From Pyropia haitanensis (Eukaryota; Rhodophyta; Bangiophyceae; Bangiales; Bangiaceae), in the NCBI GenBank assembly GCA_008729055.1, contig SDUX01000003.1, positions 868,001 to 932,000 of the forward strand: 64,000 nucleotides of DNA, in the 5' to 3' direction. The notes under the pieces are model-generated. The model made no database searches, was not told the DNA's origin, and worked only from the letters and a program-made list of their open reading frames with translations. The first letter of the stretch is position 1. Each line of letters begins with the position of its first letter. Below, in pieces: positions 34,937 through 46,291 of this stretch. A program made the position numbers and the translations under genes.

Positions 34937-35885
34937 GGTGGAGAGGGCGCTGCCACTGGCAGGCCGCGCATCGACAGCGCGGGGTGTAGAAGAGGGGACG
35001 AGGGGAAGAGGTTGAAAAGACAGTCAGATGGGAAGGAACCAACAAGGGGACGCGGCTTAACAGGAGCGGCGATAGTACAGGTGCCGCGCCCGCCGCGGCG
35101 GCCCCAAAAAGGCACCGGCCGACGCCGTCCACGAGGCGTCTGCGGTGACAGGCGCGGCAGCCCGAAAGAGACAACCAGAACGCAAAAGAAAAGCACAAGG
35201 GTGGGGTGGCTGCTTGACAGGAAGCAGTGTCGTTCTCCGAGTCTGCCGTGCGCCCCCCGGAGGGACGCCAGCGTCGAGCGCGCCCGCGGCGGCGCACGGC
35301 AGAGCGACTGGAGGAGCGTGGGAAGCGACTGGCAGCACTGCGGGCGTCTGCCTGCACCTGTGTCGGTGCTCCCCGCTTCGTGTGAGGCCGCCTGGCCAAG
35401 GCCGTGGGGCGGCGTTCTGTGCACGCCCCTGGCTGGTGCTGAGAGGCCATTTAATGTAAGTACAAAATACAACTATACAAACTCGAACCGAATGCTCGAT
35501 CCGTACTGAAAACTCCATGGCAAAATACTGGACAGGGGTGCCCCGCCACTGTCACGAGTGCACGTGAACCTTCTTTGATCTGCTCCACGAGAAGCGCTCT
35601 GCGTCGTCGGGAGGGTGCCCGTCCGCTAGTCCCTTGGTGCAAGAGGTTCCCTGTTGGGCCTCCTCCCACCTCAACGTTTCTCCTCCCGCTGTTGTTGCGT
35701 CGGCTCCCTGGACTTGCCTGTGCTGGCTCGCCCGGCATCAGCTGCTGGTCGCCGCCGGGCGCGGCGGCACCCCTTTCCCCCGCCCCCCAAGCCCCGCCCT
35801 TTGTTTTTTGGCCGCTAGCGACTCCGCCCCTCCCTCTCCTCTAGACTTCACGCCTCCCCCCCCTGGCTGCCTCTCCCGCCACACC
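34937..35885. promoter_or_regulatory. Divergent intergenic region, USO1 and TFIIA-like genes
   Basis: 950 bases between outward-facing genes. About 35,440-35,600 is A+T-rich and the likely promoter core for one or both. The 100 bases before the plus-strand ATG are strongly C/T-rich. No certain TATA box was found. Confidence 0.4.
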
Positions 35886-37106
35886 ATGCCGCCACCCTCC
35901 CGCTCCTCCCACGCGCGCATGGCTGCCGCCATGGCCGCCGCCGCGGCTCGCCGCACCGCCCGAGCGGCGCGGCGGTCGCGCGCCGGGGGCGGCGCCCGCC
36001 GGCCGCCGCCGGTGGTGCTCGCGCCGGCCGCCGCCGCGCGGGCCGTCTACCTCCGCGTCATTGACGCGGTGGTGGACGCGTCGGTGGCGGAAGCGGCGAC
36101 GCGGGACGGCGGCGCGGCGCCCGCGGCGGCGGTGGCGGCGGCGGCGGCGGCGGGCGTCGAGCCCGCGGCGGGGCGGCGGAGGGCGCTGCTGGAGGAGGTG
36201 CGGCGGCTGTGGAAGGAGCAGCTGCCCGTGCCGCTGGACGTTGCCAAGCGGAGCCCCTCCCGGGAGGGGGACGCGGGCGTGGCCGACGCGGCAGTGGCGT
36301 CGGCGGGGGGCGGGGGCCAGCCGCCGTCCCGCAAGAGAGGGAGGGGGGAGAGGCGTCTCAACGCGAGTCGGCGGCAGCGGCGGAGGTCCCCCCACGGCAG
36401 GCCGCGGAGTGGGAGTGCCGACTCGGGGCGGCGGCGGCGGCGGGGGTCTTCCTCCCGCCGGCGGTCGAGGTCGAGGGGGGAAAGCCCCGACGCGAAGCGG
36501 CGGCGGCGGCGGCGGCGGCATTCGTGGTCCCCCTCCCGACGGCGGTCACAGAGGGAAGGGAGCACCGACTCGACGAGCCGCGAGCGAGGGTCTACCTCGC
36601 GGCGGCGGCGGCGGCGGCGGCGGTCGCGGGACGGCAGCCCCGCGGCGCGGCGGCGGGAGCGGGGCTCCTCCTCCAGCGGGCGGTCGACAGATGGGGCCGT
36701 GGATGCGGGTCGCCGTGGGCGGTGGTCGTCCTCGCCACGGCGGCGGTCGACGGAGCAAGAGACCTCCTCGCGACGGCGGGGGTCAAAGGAGCGGCGGTCG
36801 TCCCCGCAGCGGCGGACGACAGAGGGGGGGAGATCCTCTCGACGACGGCGGTCAAAGGAGAGGGGGTCTTCCCCGCAACGACGGCGGGGGTCGAGGGAGC
36901 GGCCGTTGTCCCCGCGACGGCGGTCGCCAGAGCGAGGGGCGTCCCCGCGACGGCGGCGGTTGACGGAGCGGGCGTCTTCCCCTCGACGGCGGCCGCGGGG
37001 GGAGAGCCCTGACGCTGGGCGGGGAGGGCGGCCGTCCGCCGCCCGCAGGCCGCCGACGGGGGACGGCCGCGAGCGGGAAGGCCGCGAACGGTGGAGGGGG
37101 TACTGA
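35886..37106 (+). CDS. TFIIA-alpha-like N-terminal domain fused to an RS-rich tail
   Basis: A 406-residue protein from ATG 35886, which follows a pyrimidine-rich leader. After a basic Ala/Arg start, residues about 52-115 read VYLRVIDAVVDASVAEA, then GVEPAAGRRRALLEEVRRLW and KEQL. This matches the TFIIA large-subunit N-terminal four-helix element (VY-x-x-VI-x-x-V, then G-V-x-x-x-x-x-x-x-L-x-E-[LV]-[KR]-x-LW-x-x-KL), with an Ala insert in the loop. From about residue 125 to the end the protein is a string of degenerate 13-14-residue units such as RRRSKERGSSPQR and RRRSPERGASPR, an RS domain of the type found in splicing factors. The C-terminal beta-barrel part of TFIIA is absent. It may be a divergent TFIIA subunit or an unrelated RS protein using this dimerisation helix. 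Nuclear location is likely. Confidence 0.62.
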   Translation: MPPPSRSSHARMAAAMAAAAARRTARAARRSRAGGGARRPPPVVLAPAAAARAVYLRVIDAVVDASVAEAATRDGGAAPAAAVAAAAAAGVEPAAGRRRALLEEVRRLWKEQLPVPLDVAKRSPSREGDAGVADAAVASAGGGGQPPSRKRGRGERRLNASRRQRRRSPHGRPRSGSADSGRRRRRGSSSRRRSRSRGESPDAKRRRRRRRHSWSPSRRRSQREGSTDSTSRERGSTSRRRRRRRRSRDGSPAARRRERGSSSSGRSTDGAVDAGRRGRWSSSPRRRSTEQETSSRRRGSKERRSSPQRRTTEGGRSSRRRRSKERGSSPQRRRGSRERPLSPRRRSPERGASPRRRRLTERASSPRRRPRGESPDAGRGGRPSAARRPPTGDGREREGRERWRGY

Positions 37107-38453
37107 ACAGCACCGTGGGCCGCCCGCCCCGTGCCGGGGCCCCCCCACCCCTCCTCCTCCGCCCACAGCGCGGTGGGCAGGCCACAGGGAGGGCAGGGCA
37201 GCATGCCCTGAGCCACCCGGGATGGTCAATGGACGTCCCCTGGGGGCGTTGTGGCGCCCGACAGTCCCTGGAACGGGCACCCCCACCCGTCCCTCGGCCA
37301 AGCGGCTCGCACGGCCAAGCGCCGACACATACCACCTGGGGAGTCGTCCCCTCGCGTCTGGTCAGCGCTCGTGACAGGTGGCGCCGACAGGCGGGGGGAG
37401 CACTGGCGACGACGCCTCACGAGCGGGCGTGCCACCGCACGGCAGATGGCACACGGAGGGCAGGTCGTTGGCACGAAAAGAAGTTCTCGTTCTTTACTCC
37501 CTCCGCGGGCGGGGTGGGGGCGGGGTCCCAGCTCCACCTCTCCCCCCGCTCCCCAGCAGGCCGGCTCGGCGGCAGCCCACGGTCGCCGTCGCCCACCCTC
37601 CCACCCACCGCCACCCCCACCACGGGAAAATATAACATAACCAGGAATAAGAACACAAGGAGGCAGGCAGCCACACGACGCCACGCCCTTGCCGGTCTTC
37701 CACGATTGCGAATTGCACCGCTCCCCCCCACCGCTCCCCACCGCCACGCCGTGCAGACAGACAGACAAACATAAACACATATACACACACACACAAACAC
37801 CTCACCAAGACAAGAATAAAGAATAGGGGGGGGTGCCGGCCCTCCAGGTCTCCGGGCGCAAGGGCCAAGCGCGTCGGCGCAGCCACGGCAGGTGGGGGTG
37901 AGCGGGCGGCGCCAGCCGCGCGGACGCGCAGGGGAGCCGCCCCACCTTGGCCGGGGCCACCAAAAACAGCACGGGCGAAAGACACCAACCCCCCCCACGT
38001 GCCGCCCACCGCCGTCACCGCCCGCCCGCAGCGCCGGTGCCGCCGCAAGTCACGTAGCCACCGCGCGGTCCGCCACCGCCAGCGGGTGACAGGCGCCTCC
38101 CCCCCACGCGCGTCCCTCCCCCCCCTCCGTCATCCTACCCCCACCCCCCATCCACTCCCCTCCTCCCCCTCCTCTCCCCATCCCCCAGCGCATGCACATA
38201 CAACGTGCCGCGGCCAGGAGGGGGGGGTACCGCCCAAGCGGAGCAAAAGGAAAGGGGATCCTCTCTGACAAAAGAGGTGAGAGGGGGGGGGGGGAGGGGG
38301 GAGACGAGGAGCACAGCGCCACCCCCCGCCGACCGACGCGTCACCCGCCGGCAGCAGCGTCTCCAACCCAGGTGGCCACCCAGGTGGGAACCAAAACCGA
38401 AAAAAACACGAAAGGGATGGGGGGGGGTGGGCTCCCGCCCCGCGAGGCAAGCC
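37107..38453. other. Convergent intergenic region
   Basis: 1.35 kb between gene ends. It contains a CA-rich microsatellite at 37,753-37,800 and a plus-strand AATAAA at 37,815-37,820, which could serve the TFIIA-like gene, though it is 709 bases from its stop codon. The remainder is C-rich with no supported coding sequence. Confidence 0.45.
37753..37800. repeat. CA/ACAG-rich microsatellite
   Basis: An (ACAG)n start runs into AAACATAAACACATATACAC and then (AC)n. Simple-sequence repeat in a convergent intergenic region. Confidence 0.75.
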
Positions 38454-40257
38454 TCAGCGCCGCGGCAGGCGCACCTCCGCGGCAGCCGCCGCCGCCGCCG
38501 CCGACCGCAGCCGCCGCGCGTGGTCGTCGGGCACCGCCAGAGTGTTGATGCCGCCATACGGGTCGGCGCGGAAGGAGGCTGCGGCAGCGGCGGCCGACGC
38601 GGCGGCGGCCGCCGCCGCCGCGGGGGTGACCTTGGCCGCTGCCCCCATTCCCGGCGGGATGACGTCTCCGCCAACGCCGACGCCGACGCCGCCGCCGCCA
38701 ACGCCAAGAGACACGCCCAACAGCCGCCCGTCGCGCGGGTGCGAGGGCGTCCACCGGGTGGGCGACGCCGATGGGCCACCGCCGCTGCTGCCGCCACCGC
38801 CTCCGCCACTGCCACCGTCGGCGCCATCGCCGCCGCCGGCACCGGCACCGACGTCGACGCTGCCACTGCCGCCGCTGCCGCCCTCATCGCCATCCGCGTC
38901 CACCTCCCCGTCCGAGTTGGAGCACTCCTTCTCCACCGCCGCGGACGCGGCCATGGCCGCGGCGGCCACCTGCGACGCGTGCTCCAGCGCCGCCTTGAGG
39001 TCCCGGGAGCCCGCCTTGTGGCGGTGCATCGAGATGAAATGCTGCTTGAGCGACGCCTTGCGGCCAAACGCGCGGCCAATGCAGGCGCTGCACGAGTAGG
39101 GGCGGTGGCCCTTGTGCACAATGTTGACGTGCCGCTTGAGGTCCGACGCCTGGCCAAACTTGAGCGAGCACATCCGGCAGTCATAATTGCGCTGCTTCTC
39201 ATGCACCGTCAGACGGTGCTGCGTGTGATACAAAGAGTGATGAAGCGAGAGAGGAAGCAAGAAAGGGCAAGAAAACAATAATGCATGCAAGGGGAAAACG
39301 CATACAAGGGAACAGGAGCGCCAAGGACAAGAAAACGGGGACACCATGTTAGAGGCCAACGATTGCAACGCGAGCACCATGCCATGTGCCGTGCGTCCCC
39401 CACAAGCGCGGCCAACAAATGCAAACATCGACGCGGGACCAGGTGTGAACGTACCTTGACAAGCTTGTTCTTCTCCCCAAACGCCGAGTTGCACATGTTG
39501 CACACGTGCGGCCGCTTCCGCAGATGCACCGACCGAATGTGCTTCTGCATAGGGACAAAGAAAAGCAGAAGAGAAAGAGCCAGAGAACGCAGCGGAGAAC
39601 AGCCAAAAGGTGTGCAAAGACACGCGGTTAGAGGCTGGACCTGGGACCGCGCCGTGGGGTACGCGAACAGCAACACCAACAAACGGGACACCCGTCACAG
39701 ATGCCGAACCCCCCGCGCTCCCCTCACCCCAACCCGTCCGTGCCATACCCCCCCTGCCCCTCCCGCCACCCAAACGTACGCTAAGGTTGTGCTGCTTGCG
39801 AAAGACCGCCCGGCACGAGCTGCACAGCAACGTCGGCGGCGCGTCACCTACGGTAGCCGCGGCCGGCCGCGGCGGGGGGGGCCCCCCGCCCGGAACCACA
39901 GGGGTTGCCACGCACACCTCGCGCTTGAGGGTGCCCGCCAACGACGACAGCGGAGGCGGCAGCGTCGCGAGCACGCCGTCCATCCTCCCGCCCGCCCCGT
40001 CGCCGCGGCCACCACCGCCGCCGCCGCCGACGCCGCCACCGCCATCGCCACCATCACCACCGCCGCCGCCACCGCCGCGGCCACCCGGTGTGGTCCGTGG
40101 GGGCGCCGAGCACGGGCTCGCTCCCCCCGACGGAGCAGCACTCTGCGCCGCCATGGACGGCGGCAGCTGGATGTTGTCCATCCTCGGCATTGCACACGAC
40201 CGCTTCAGCTGCTCGCACAGGGAGGAAGCGGTGGAGGGGGCCGCACTGCCGGCAGCA

Positions 40258-40302
<45 letters not shown>

Positions 40303-40319
40303 GGGGTGCCACCCGCCAT
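38454..40319 (-). CDS. C2H2 zinc-finger protein, four fingers, two introns
   Basis: Probable DNA-binding transcription regulator. Exons: 39780-40319, 39455-39544 and 38454-39218. Introns 39545-39779 (235 bases) and 39219-39454 (236 bases) both have GTACGT donors, TGCAG/CGCAG acceptors and phase 0. Splicing completes fingers that are broken in the genomic frame: CSSCRAVFRKQHNLS joined to KHIRSVH, then CNMCNSAFGEKNKLVK joined to HRLTVH. Two more lie in exon 3: CRMCSLKFGQASDLKRHVNIVH and CSACIGRAFGRKASLKQHFISMH. All four use H-x4-H spacing. The flanks are Ala/Gly/Pro low complexity with an acidic patch. From ATG 40319 the product has 464 residues, but a joined upstream frame is likely (see next entry). 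Splice sites are secure; target genes unknown. Confidence 0.85.
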
Positions 40320-41854
40320 GGTGGCGGGTGACAGGGGGGGGGAGGAATGCCCGTGCCGCCCCGGCGCGCGTCCCCAGCGCTGCCGCCGCCGCCGTCCCCG
40401 CCGCCGTCGGTGCGGAGGCCCGGCACGGCAAGGACGTCAAAAAAGGTCGACTCGGCAGCGGCGGCGTCGAGGAAGCGCTCAAAGTGCGGACTCACGTCAA
40501 AAGCGGCGGCCGCCGCGGCGGCGGCCGCCGCGGCGGCTGCGGGGGTACCCGCGGCGGGGTGGTGCGTGCCGGTGGCGGGGGCGGTGGACGCCGCCGTCAC
40601 CGCCACCGCCTCCATGGCCTGGTCGCCCCCACCACCGTCACGGCAGCCGCCGCCGACGCCACCGTCGCCGTGGCGAGCACCAGAAACAAACGGGGCGTAG
40701 GCGCAACCGGCAGCGTCAGCCGCCGTCGACGCGCCGCCACCGCCCGCCGACGGTGGTGGGGACCCAAAGTCTCCTAGGTGGGGAAGGGGGGTGCCCAGTG
40801 GCGGCGCACCGCCGTCACCACAGAGGCCCCCACCGGCGCCAGAGACAGTGACAGGGGAGAGCTCGTCGAGCAGCCCTCCCCCCGGGTCGCCGCCGGTGGG
40901 ACCCCCCCCCGCCCCACGGGTCGACGGCAGCTGCGCGTCCGCCGCCGACGCCGATGCCCCGTACGCCCACCCAGCGTCCATGGCCATGGCACGCACGTCG
41001 GCGCCGCCGCCGTCGTCGGTCGGGAGGCCGCTGCCGTCGCCAGCGCCGTCGCCGCCCCGCCCCCCGTCCAGAGGCGACCGCGCGAGCACCCGCTCCAGGT
41101 CCCGGACGACCGCGTCCGGGGTGGCAGCGACGTGGTCCACCCGGTGGGGGAGCTCACCGCCTGACCCCGGGTACGCGTTGAGCGGATCGAACGGGGAGGT
41201 AGCGGCGAGGAAGAGGTGGTCCACGCCCATGCCCGCGGCCGCCGCCGACGACGCCATGGGTGTGCCGACCAGCGAGCCGTGCCGCCCGCCCGCACCATCG
41301 CCGCCCCCGCGGCAGTGGTCGCCACCACCATCCGCACGGCCGTGACCGCACAGCGGGGATGCCAGCGCGGGCGACGGGGACGGGTAGGAAAAGGACGACT
41401 CGGAGACGGCGCTGCCCGGCTCGAGCGCAAAGTCCCCCGCCCGGTCGTCCACGTACGCCGAGGACGCGGGGTGGTGGGGCGGCCGCTTGCCAAACAACCC
41501 CTCGCCCCCGTCGACCGACAGCAGCGGGTCGTGCAGCAGCGGCAGCCGTGGCGCCGCGGCGACCTCGTCCACGTCGGCGAGGAAGCGGGAAAAACCATCG
41601 TCCAGGTCGAGCACCAGCGGCGGCGGCCGTGCCGCCGCCGACGCGCGCGTGACGCCACTCATGGGGGACAAGCCAAACGCGGTCGCGGCCGAAGGGGTGG
41701 TGGGCACGCCGCCGCCGACGCAGCCAAAAGGGCCGCCACCACCGTCGCCCCCACCGCCGCCGCCGCCGCCGCCGCCGCTGGCAGCCGCCGTGGTCGCGGC
41801 CATGCCCGCCGGCGCCCGCCCGCCACGGGGCGGGGTGACAAACGGGTCTGCCAT
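40205..41854 (-). CDS. Probable N-terminal part of the C2H2 zinc-finger protein
   Basis: An open frame from ATG 41854 (good context, GACGCCATGG) begins MADPFVTPPRGGRAP and has ordered, gene-like stretches such as VLDLDDGFSRFLADVDEVAA, DAVVRDLERVLARSPL and FERFLDAAAAESTFFDVLAV. In the genomic frame it runs past the zinc-finger start and stops at 40205. One extra base in the nine-base G run at 40,334-40,342 (C on the coding strand) would instead lead it straight through the zinc-finger ATG, giving one protein of about 976 residues. The acidic, aromatic short motifs fit an activation region, but I recognise no domain. If the run length is correct, the two are separate overlapping frames, which is less likely. 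Confidence 0.5.
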
Positions 41855-42651
41855 GGCGTCGCCCCGCAACCAAGCCAGCCGCATCGGGCGCCGCACCCCC
41901 CCCCCGCGTCGTCGACGCCAAAACACGCCCCCACCGTCGCCGCCGCCTACCACCCCGCTGGCCACCACCACCAAGAGGTGTAAACGAGTCGTGGAGGGCG
42001 GGCAGAGGGGCGGCAGGCAAGCGCGGTCCGGGAGGAGCGGCGGGGGGGAAATGGGGTCGGACGGTGGTGGTGATGGTCGGCCGCACCGCAACGTCACCAC
42101 CGGCGGTCCGCGGCGACGGCGGCCGCGGCGGCGGCGGCCAGTCTCGGCAGGGGGACGCGCGTCGCGGGCATGCACACCCCCCCAACGGCGTGCTCGGCGG
42201 CGTGGCGGCCCGCCCTCGCCCCCCCCCCCCAGCGACGGAGGATCAAGTACCCCCCCGGCGGCGAGGGCGGCGCCGACCGCCACCGCAACCGCCGACAAGG
42301 CGCGCGTCACCGGCGCCGTCCGCCCCCCTCCCCCACCAACCCCCGCACACGTCGCCTGTGGAGGAGGGGGGGGGGGGGAAAGGGGGTTGCCCGCGCACGC
42401 CTCCCGCCGCCCCTCTCCCCCCGCCCACCTGTCGGTATGGACGCTGAGGGGGGGAAGGAGCGGGGGGCGGGGGGCGGGGAGCGCGCGGAGGGTGGGCCCC
42501 CCCCCGTCCCCACGTCAACGCGCGCGCCGCGCCGCGCGGCGCCGCCACGGCGACAGCGGCGCACGACAGATGCAAAAGCTGCGGGGCGGCGACCACCCCC
42601 CCCCTCCCCCCCCCTGACGGCGGCCTCGGCGACAGCGGCAGCAGCAGCGGA

Positions 42652-42708
<57 letters not shown>

Positions 42709-42992
42709 ACCCCCCCCAGCCGGCGCGGCTTGCACCCTCCGTCACTCGCTCCGTGACAGCACCCCCCCACCCCCCCCCCGCCACAGCACCCCCCCTTCCC
42801 GTTGCCACGGCTACCAGCACTAGCCGCGCCGCGGCTGCCACTGCCGCGGCACCCGCCGACCGCCGCCGCCGCCGCCGCCGTCCGCCGTCTGCCCGGCCAC
42901 CGCGCCCGGCCGCCTGGCCGCCCCGCCGCCCGGCCGCCCGGTGCACCATCCCCGCCGCCCCCCCCCCCCTCCACCTCTCCCTGGTGGCCACG

Positions 42993-43028
42993 CCAGCCAG
43001 CCAGCCAGCCAGCTAGCCAGCCAGCCAA
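42993..43028 (+). repeat. (CCAG)n microsatellite
   Basis: Nine CCAG-type units with one change (CTAG) in the middle. Confidence 0.8.
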
Positions 43029-46000
43029 CCCACGAGCCCCGTGAGGGGCTCCTCGTTGGCCCAGGCATAGGCCGCGCGGGTGACAGGGGGGAGAGCGGGA
43101 GAGGGGGGGGGGGAGGGCACACCACCCCCCGCCACCCCCCACCGCGCCGCAACGCACCGTGGACATCCAGCACGCCACCCCCCCCGCCCTCTGCCAGCAC
43201 GCCATCCCCTCTTCCCCCCCCTCCTACGTGCCTGCCCGTGGCGGCAGCCAGTGGGGGTGAGACGCGGGGGGGGGCGGGGCGGGCCCACCGGAGGCAGGGT
43301 CGTGGGACGTGCTGGCCGCCGCCGCCGCCGCCGCCACGGGGGGCGCCCGCCCACCCCCCCGCCGCAAGCGGGGCCCGCGTCGACACGCCCCGCAGTGGCA
43401 GCGGCGGCGGCGGCGGCGGCAGCGGTGGCGGCGGCAGCGGTGGCGGCAGCGGTGGAGGCGGCGGCGGCGGCGGAAGCGGCGCGCGGTGGCGGGAGGCGGC
43501 AGCGGCCGGCCGCCGGCGGGCGCGTGACAGGGGGGGGGGGGGAGAGCAGCCGTGGCAACCGCCCGCCGCCACCGCCGCACGCGGGGCAGACAGCCCCTCG
43601 AGGCGTCGGCCGCCAGACCCGCGGTGCGTGCCGCGACGCCGCCGCCGCCCGCGACGGCGACAGCGGTGGCGTCGGCGGCGGCGGCAGCAGCGGCGGTCGT
43701 CGCGGGGGGGGGGGGGGGGACGCGACGGCAGCGGCCGCCGCCCGGCCGGCCGCGGCCGCCGCCCGGCCGGCCGCGGCCGCCTGGTGGCGGCGGCCGCCGC
43801 CGCGCGCGCGTGCACGTTTGGCAACGGCAATGGGCCGCCCTGGCGCCGAGGACGGGGCGCGGCGGCCGCGCGGCCGCGCGGCCGCCAACCGGCACGTCAG
43901 GGGCGGCGGGAGGGGGGGGGTGGTGGGCAGAGGGGGTCGCCCATGCGGACGGCAGCGGCGACAGCGGAAGCGGCGGTTGGCGGGGGGGGCAGGGGGGGAG
44001 GAGTGAAGCGCCACGTTTCCAGGTGTCTGGCTGGTGCCCAAGGTAGCGCAGGTGGGGGCGTCCCATGCCGCGCACAGAACAGAGACCGCGCCGTGGTCAA
44101 TCTGGCTGGGCCAGCGTTACTTGCAGCCGCGCACCCTCGGGACGACGGTCTGGGGCCGGTGCCTTGTGACCTTGTCGTGCGCACGCGAGGGGTCTTTTGG
44201 AAGTCAACGGCGCTCCTCGTTGGGGAGACGTGTGAGCAATAACCAGCGCAGCCACGGATCATGAGAGTATTCCACAACTGCCAAGGATCGCTCCAGATTC
44301 GGCTGCGGGATGCGGTTGTGAGGATCGGGACGGCGGACCACAGTCAACTACTGGCCAGTACGAGCCGTTCGATTGGCATCTGTGCCTATGGCACGGAAGG
44401 GGTGGCGCAGCAGAGCCAGCCAGGCAAGGGTGGCGTACAGTCATGCCTGGTGCTTCTCGAATTCGTCAACTGAGCAGTCCGCAATGATGCGCGGCACGGT
44501 TAAATCAAGTCCGTTGGGGATCGTGTTGACCCAATGACGATGCATCCCTGTGCATTGTTCAGAGTTTCAGGAGCGCCACAACAGTTTGTATCGAGCGGGA
44601 ACCTGCACACCGAAAGCACCGCACGCTGGCCAGACAGAGAAAGCGCCACCCTCGACGAGGGTGTCCGCATGGCCGCCGCGCTCAACCACGCAAGGCCCCC
44701 TCTGCTTCCTCGCGAGTGTGTCATCGCCCTCCTCCCTGCACGTTTGCGCGAGAGGGAGGGCGGGTGGACACACTCGCCTCCCTCGACGCTGCTCGACGGC
44801 GAGGCGTTCAGGGAGCAGGGGGCGGACCCACGCCGCCCCCGACCCTCCCCCCCGCCCCCACCCGTCATCTTCCTTGTCGCTGCCCGCCCCCCCTGTTTCC
44901 AACCACGTCCCACCCCCCTTTCACCCCTGCCTGCCTGCCGTCCATGGCCCGGTGACGCCGAAGGTTTTGAATGTGTCGCCTCGTCGCCTTTTTGCACCGG
45001 ACGGCAACCTGCAGCTGGCTGCCGTGAGGAGGCGCTTGGTGGGGTGGGGAGAGTGTGGGCAGCGTGAGCGGCCGCCGCGCTTCCCGTGTGTCGTGTGCGT
45101 GTGGCGGCCTGCGCCGCGGGTGAGTGGTGGCGGAGGCGGGGGGGGGGGCGGAGGCGGCGCCGTGGTGGCCGCCGTCGCTGCCGCGCTCGTGCCACCCCGC
45201 GCCCCGCGTCGCGCCGGTGTTGCCGCGCCACATATCCCCGCACCGTTGGCGTGCCCGCTGGCTGGCTGGCTGGCGTGGCTGGCGTCTCCCCCCCCCCCCT
45301 CTCCCCTGCGTTCCGTTCTTCCGCGGTGTCGGAACGCAGCTTGCCAGCGGCTGCCACTGACTGCATCCCTGTTCCCCCCCGGCCCCCCTCCTGCTGGACC
45401 ACTATTTCTCCGTCCCTGGCCCTCCTTCCTCCCCCCCCCCCCACTGACTGTAGAGGAGAGAAGAGGGGCGCAGCTGGCGAGGCGCACGGCAAGCTGCTGG
45501 CCCGCCGATGCAATCTCGCCGGCTCAGGCGGCCGCTGCGGCTCGTCTCGTGGTGGCGGGGTGCGGCCGCCACGTCACCGCCTGCCGTCGCGTCGCGCCGA
45601 CCGTGGCCGCCGCTGGCAGAACACGCTCCCGTCCAATGTCGAGGAGAGGCGGGGGGAAGGGCGTGAGGGAGAGAGGAGAAAGGGGGGAGGGGGGGGCGGA
45701 CTCACTGCTGCCACGACCCCGCTCGCGCCCCCCCCTTCCCACCCCCCCCCACCGAAGTCCCATCCGCCGCTACCCCTGGTTGCTGTGTCGCCGCCCCGAC
45801 CCGCCGCCGCTGTCGCCGCCGCCGCCGCCGCCGCTGCCGCCGCGGCCAATGTGGGTGCCGTGAGGAGAGGGGAGTGGCTGCCGCACCAAGGGTGGCTATG
45901 GGGGGGGCGGCGGGGAGGGAGATTGGATGGATCCTCCCCCACCCACAGCGGCAGCAGCGGCGGGAGCTCCCATCCCCCTCCACCCCTCTCTAGGCCGCCG

Positions 46001-46176
46001 CGTCTGCATTCCTTGTCGTCCTTCCCGCCCATGGCCGTCTTCTGACCAGAGCGCTTCTTTGGGCTCGGAGATGCCATGGCTCTGGCGAGCGTCATTTGCG
46101 CGATAAGGAAGCTATGGCTGCGCTCGTGGTGGTGCGCCGCCCCCACGGGCACACCCAACATGATCCGCCCCCGCCG

Positions 46177-46291
46177 CGGTCTGCATCAGCTACCCGCTGC
46201 GGTCTGCATCAGCGGCCCGCCGCGGTCTGCACCTGCCGCCCGCCGCAGGTTGCATCCGCCGCCCGCCGCAGGTTGCATCCGCCGCCCGCCG
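46177..46291 (+). repeat. Tandem repeat, five copies of a 23-bp unit
   Basis: Units beginning CGGTCTGCATCAG or CAGGTTGCATCCG repeat at an exact 23-base period five times. The last two copies are identical, and earlier copies diverge progressively. The period is not a multiple of three, which argues against a coding role. Confidence 0.85.

Noticed and set aside
40320..40482. An intron joining the upstream frame to the zinc-finger gene
   Set aside because: I found no GT donor and AG acceptor pair with the GTAYGT-type donor used by every other intron here; a one-base run-length error explains the join more simply.
42243..44242. Several overlapping long frames on both strands
   Set aside because: All are Ala/Gly/Arg/Pro products of GC triplet repeats and are open in several frames at once, with no conserved motif.
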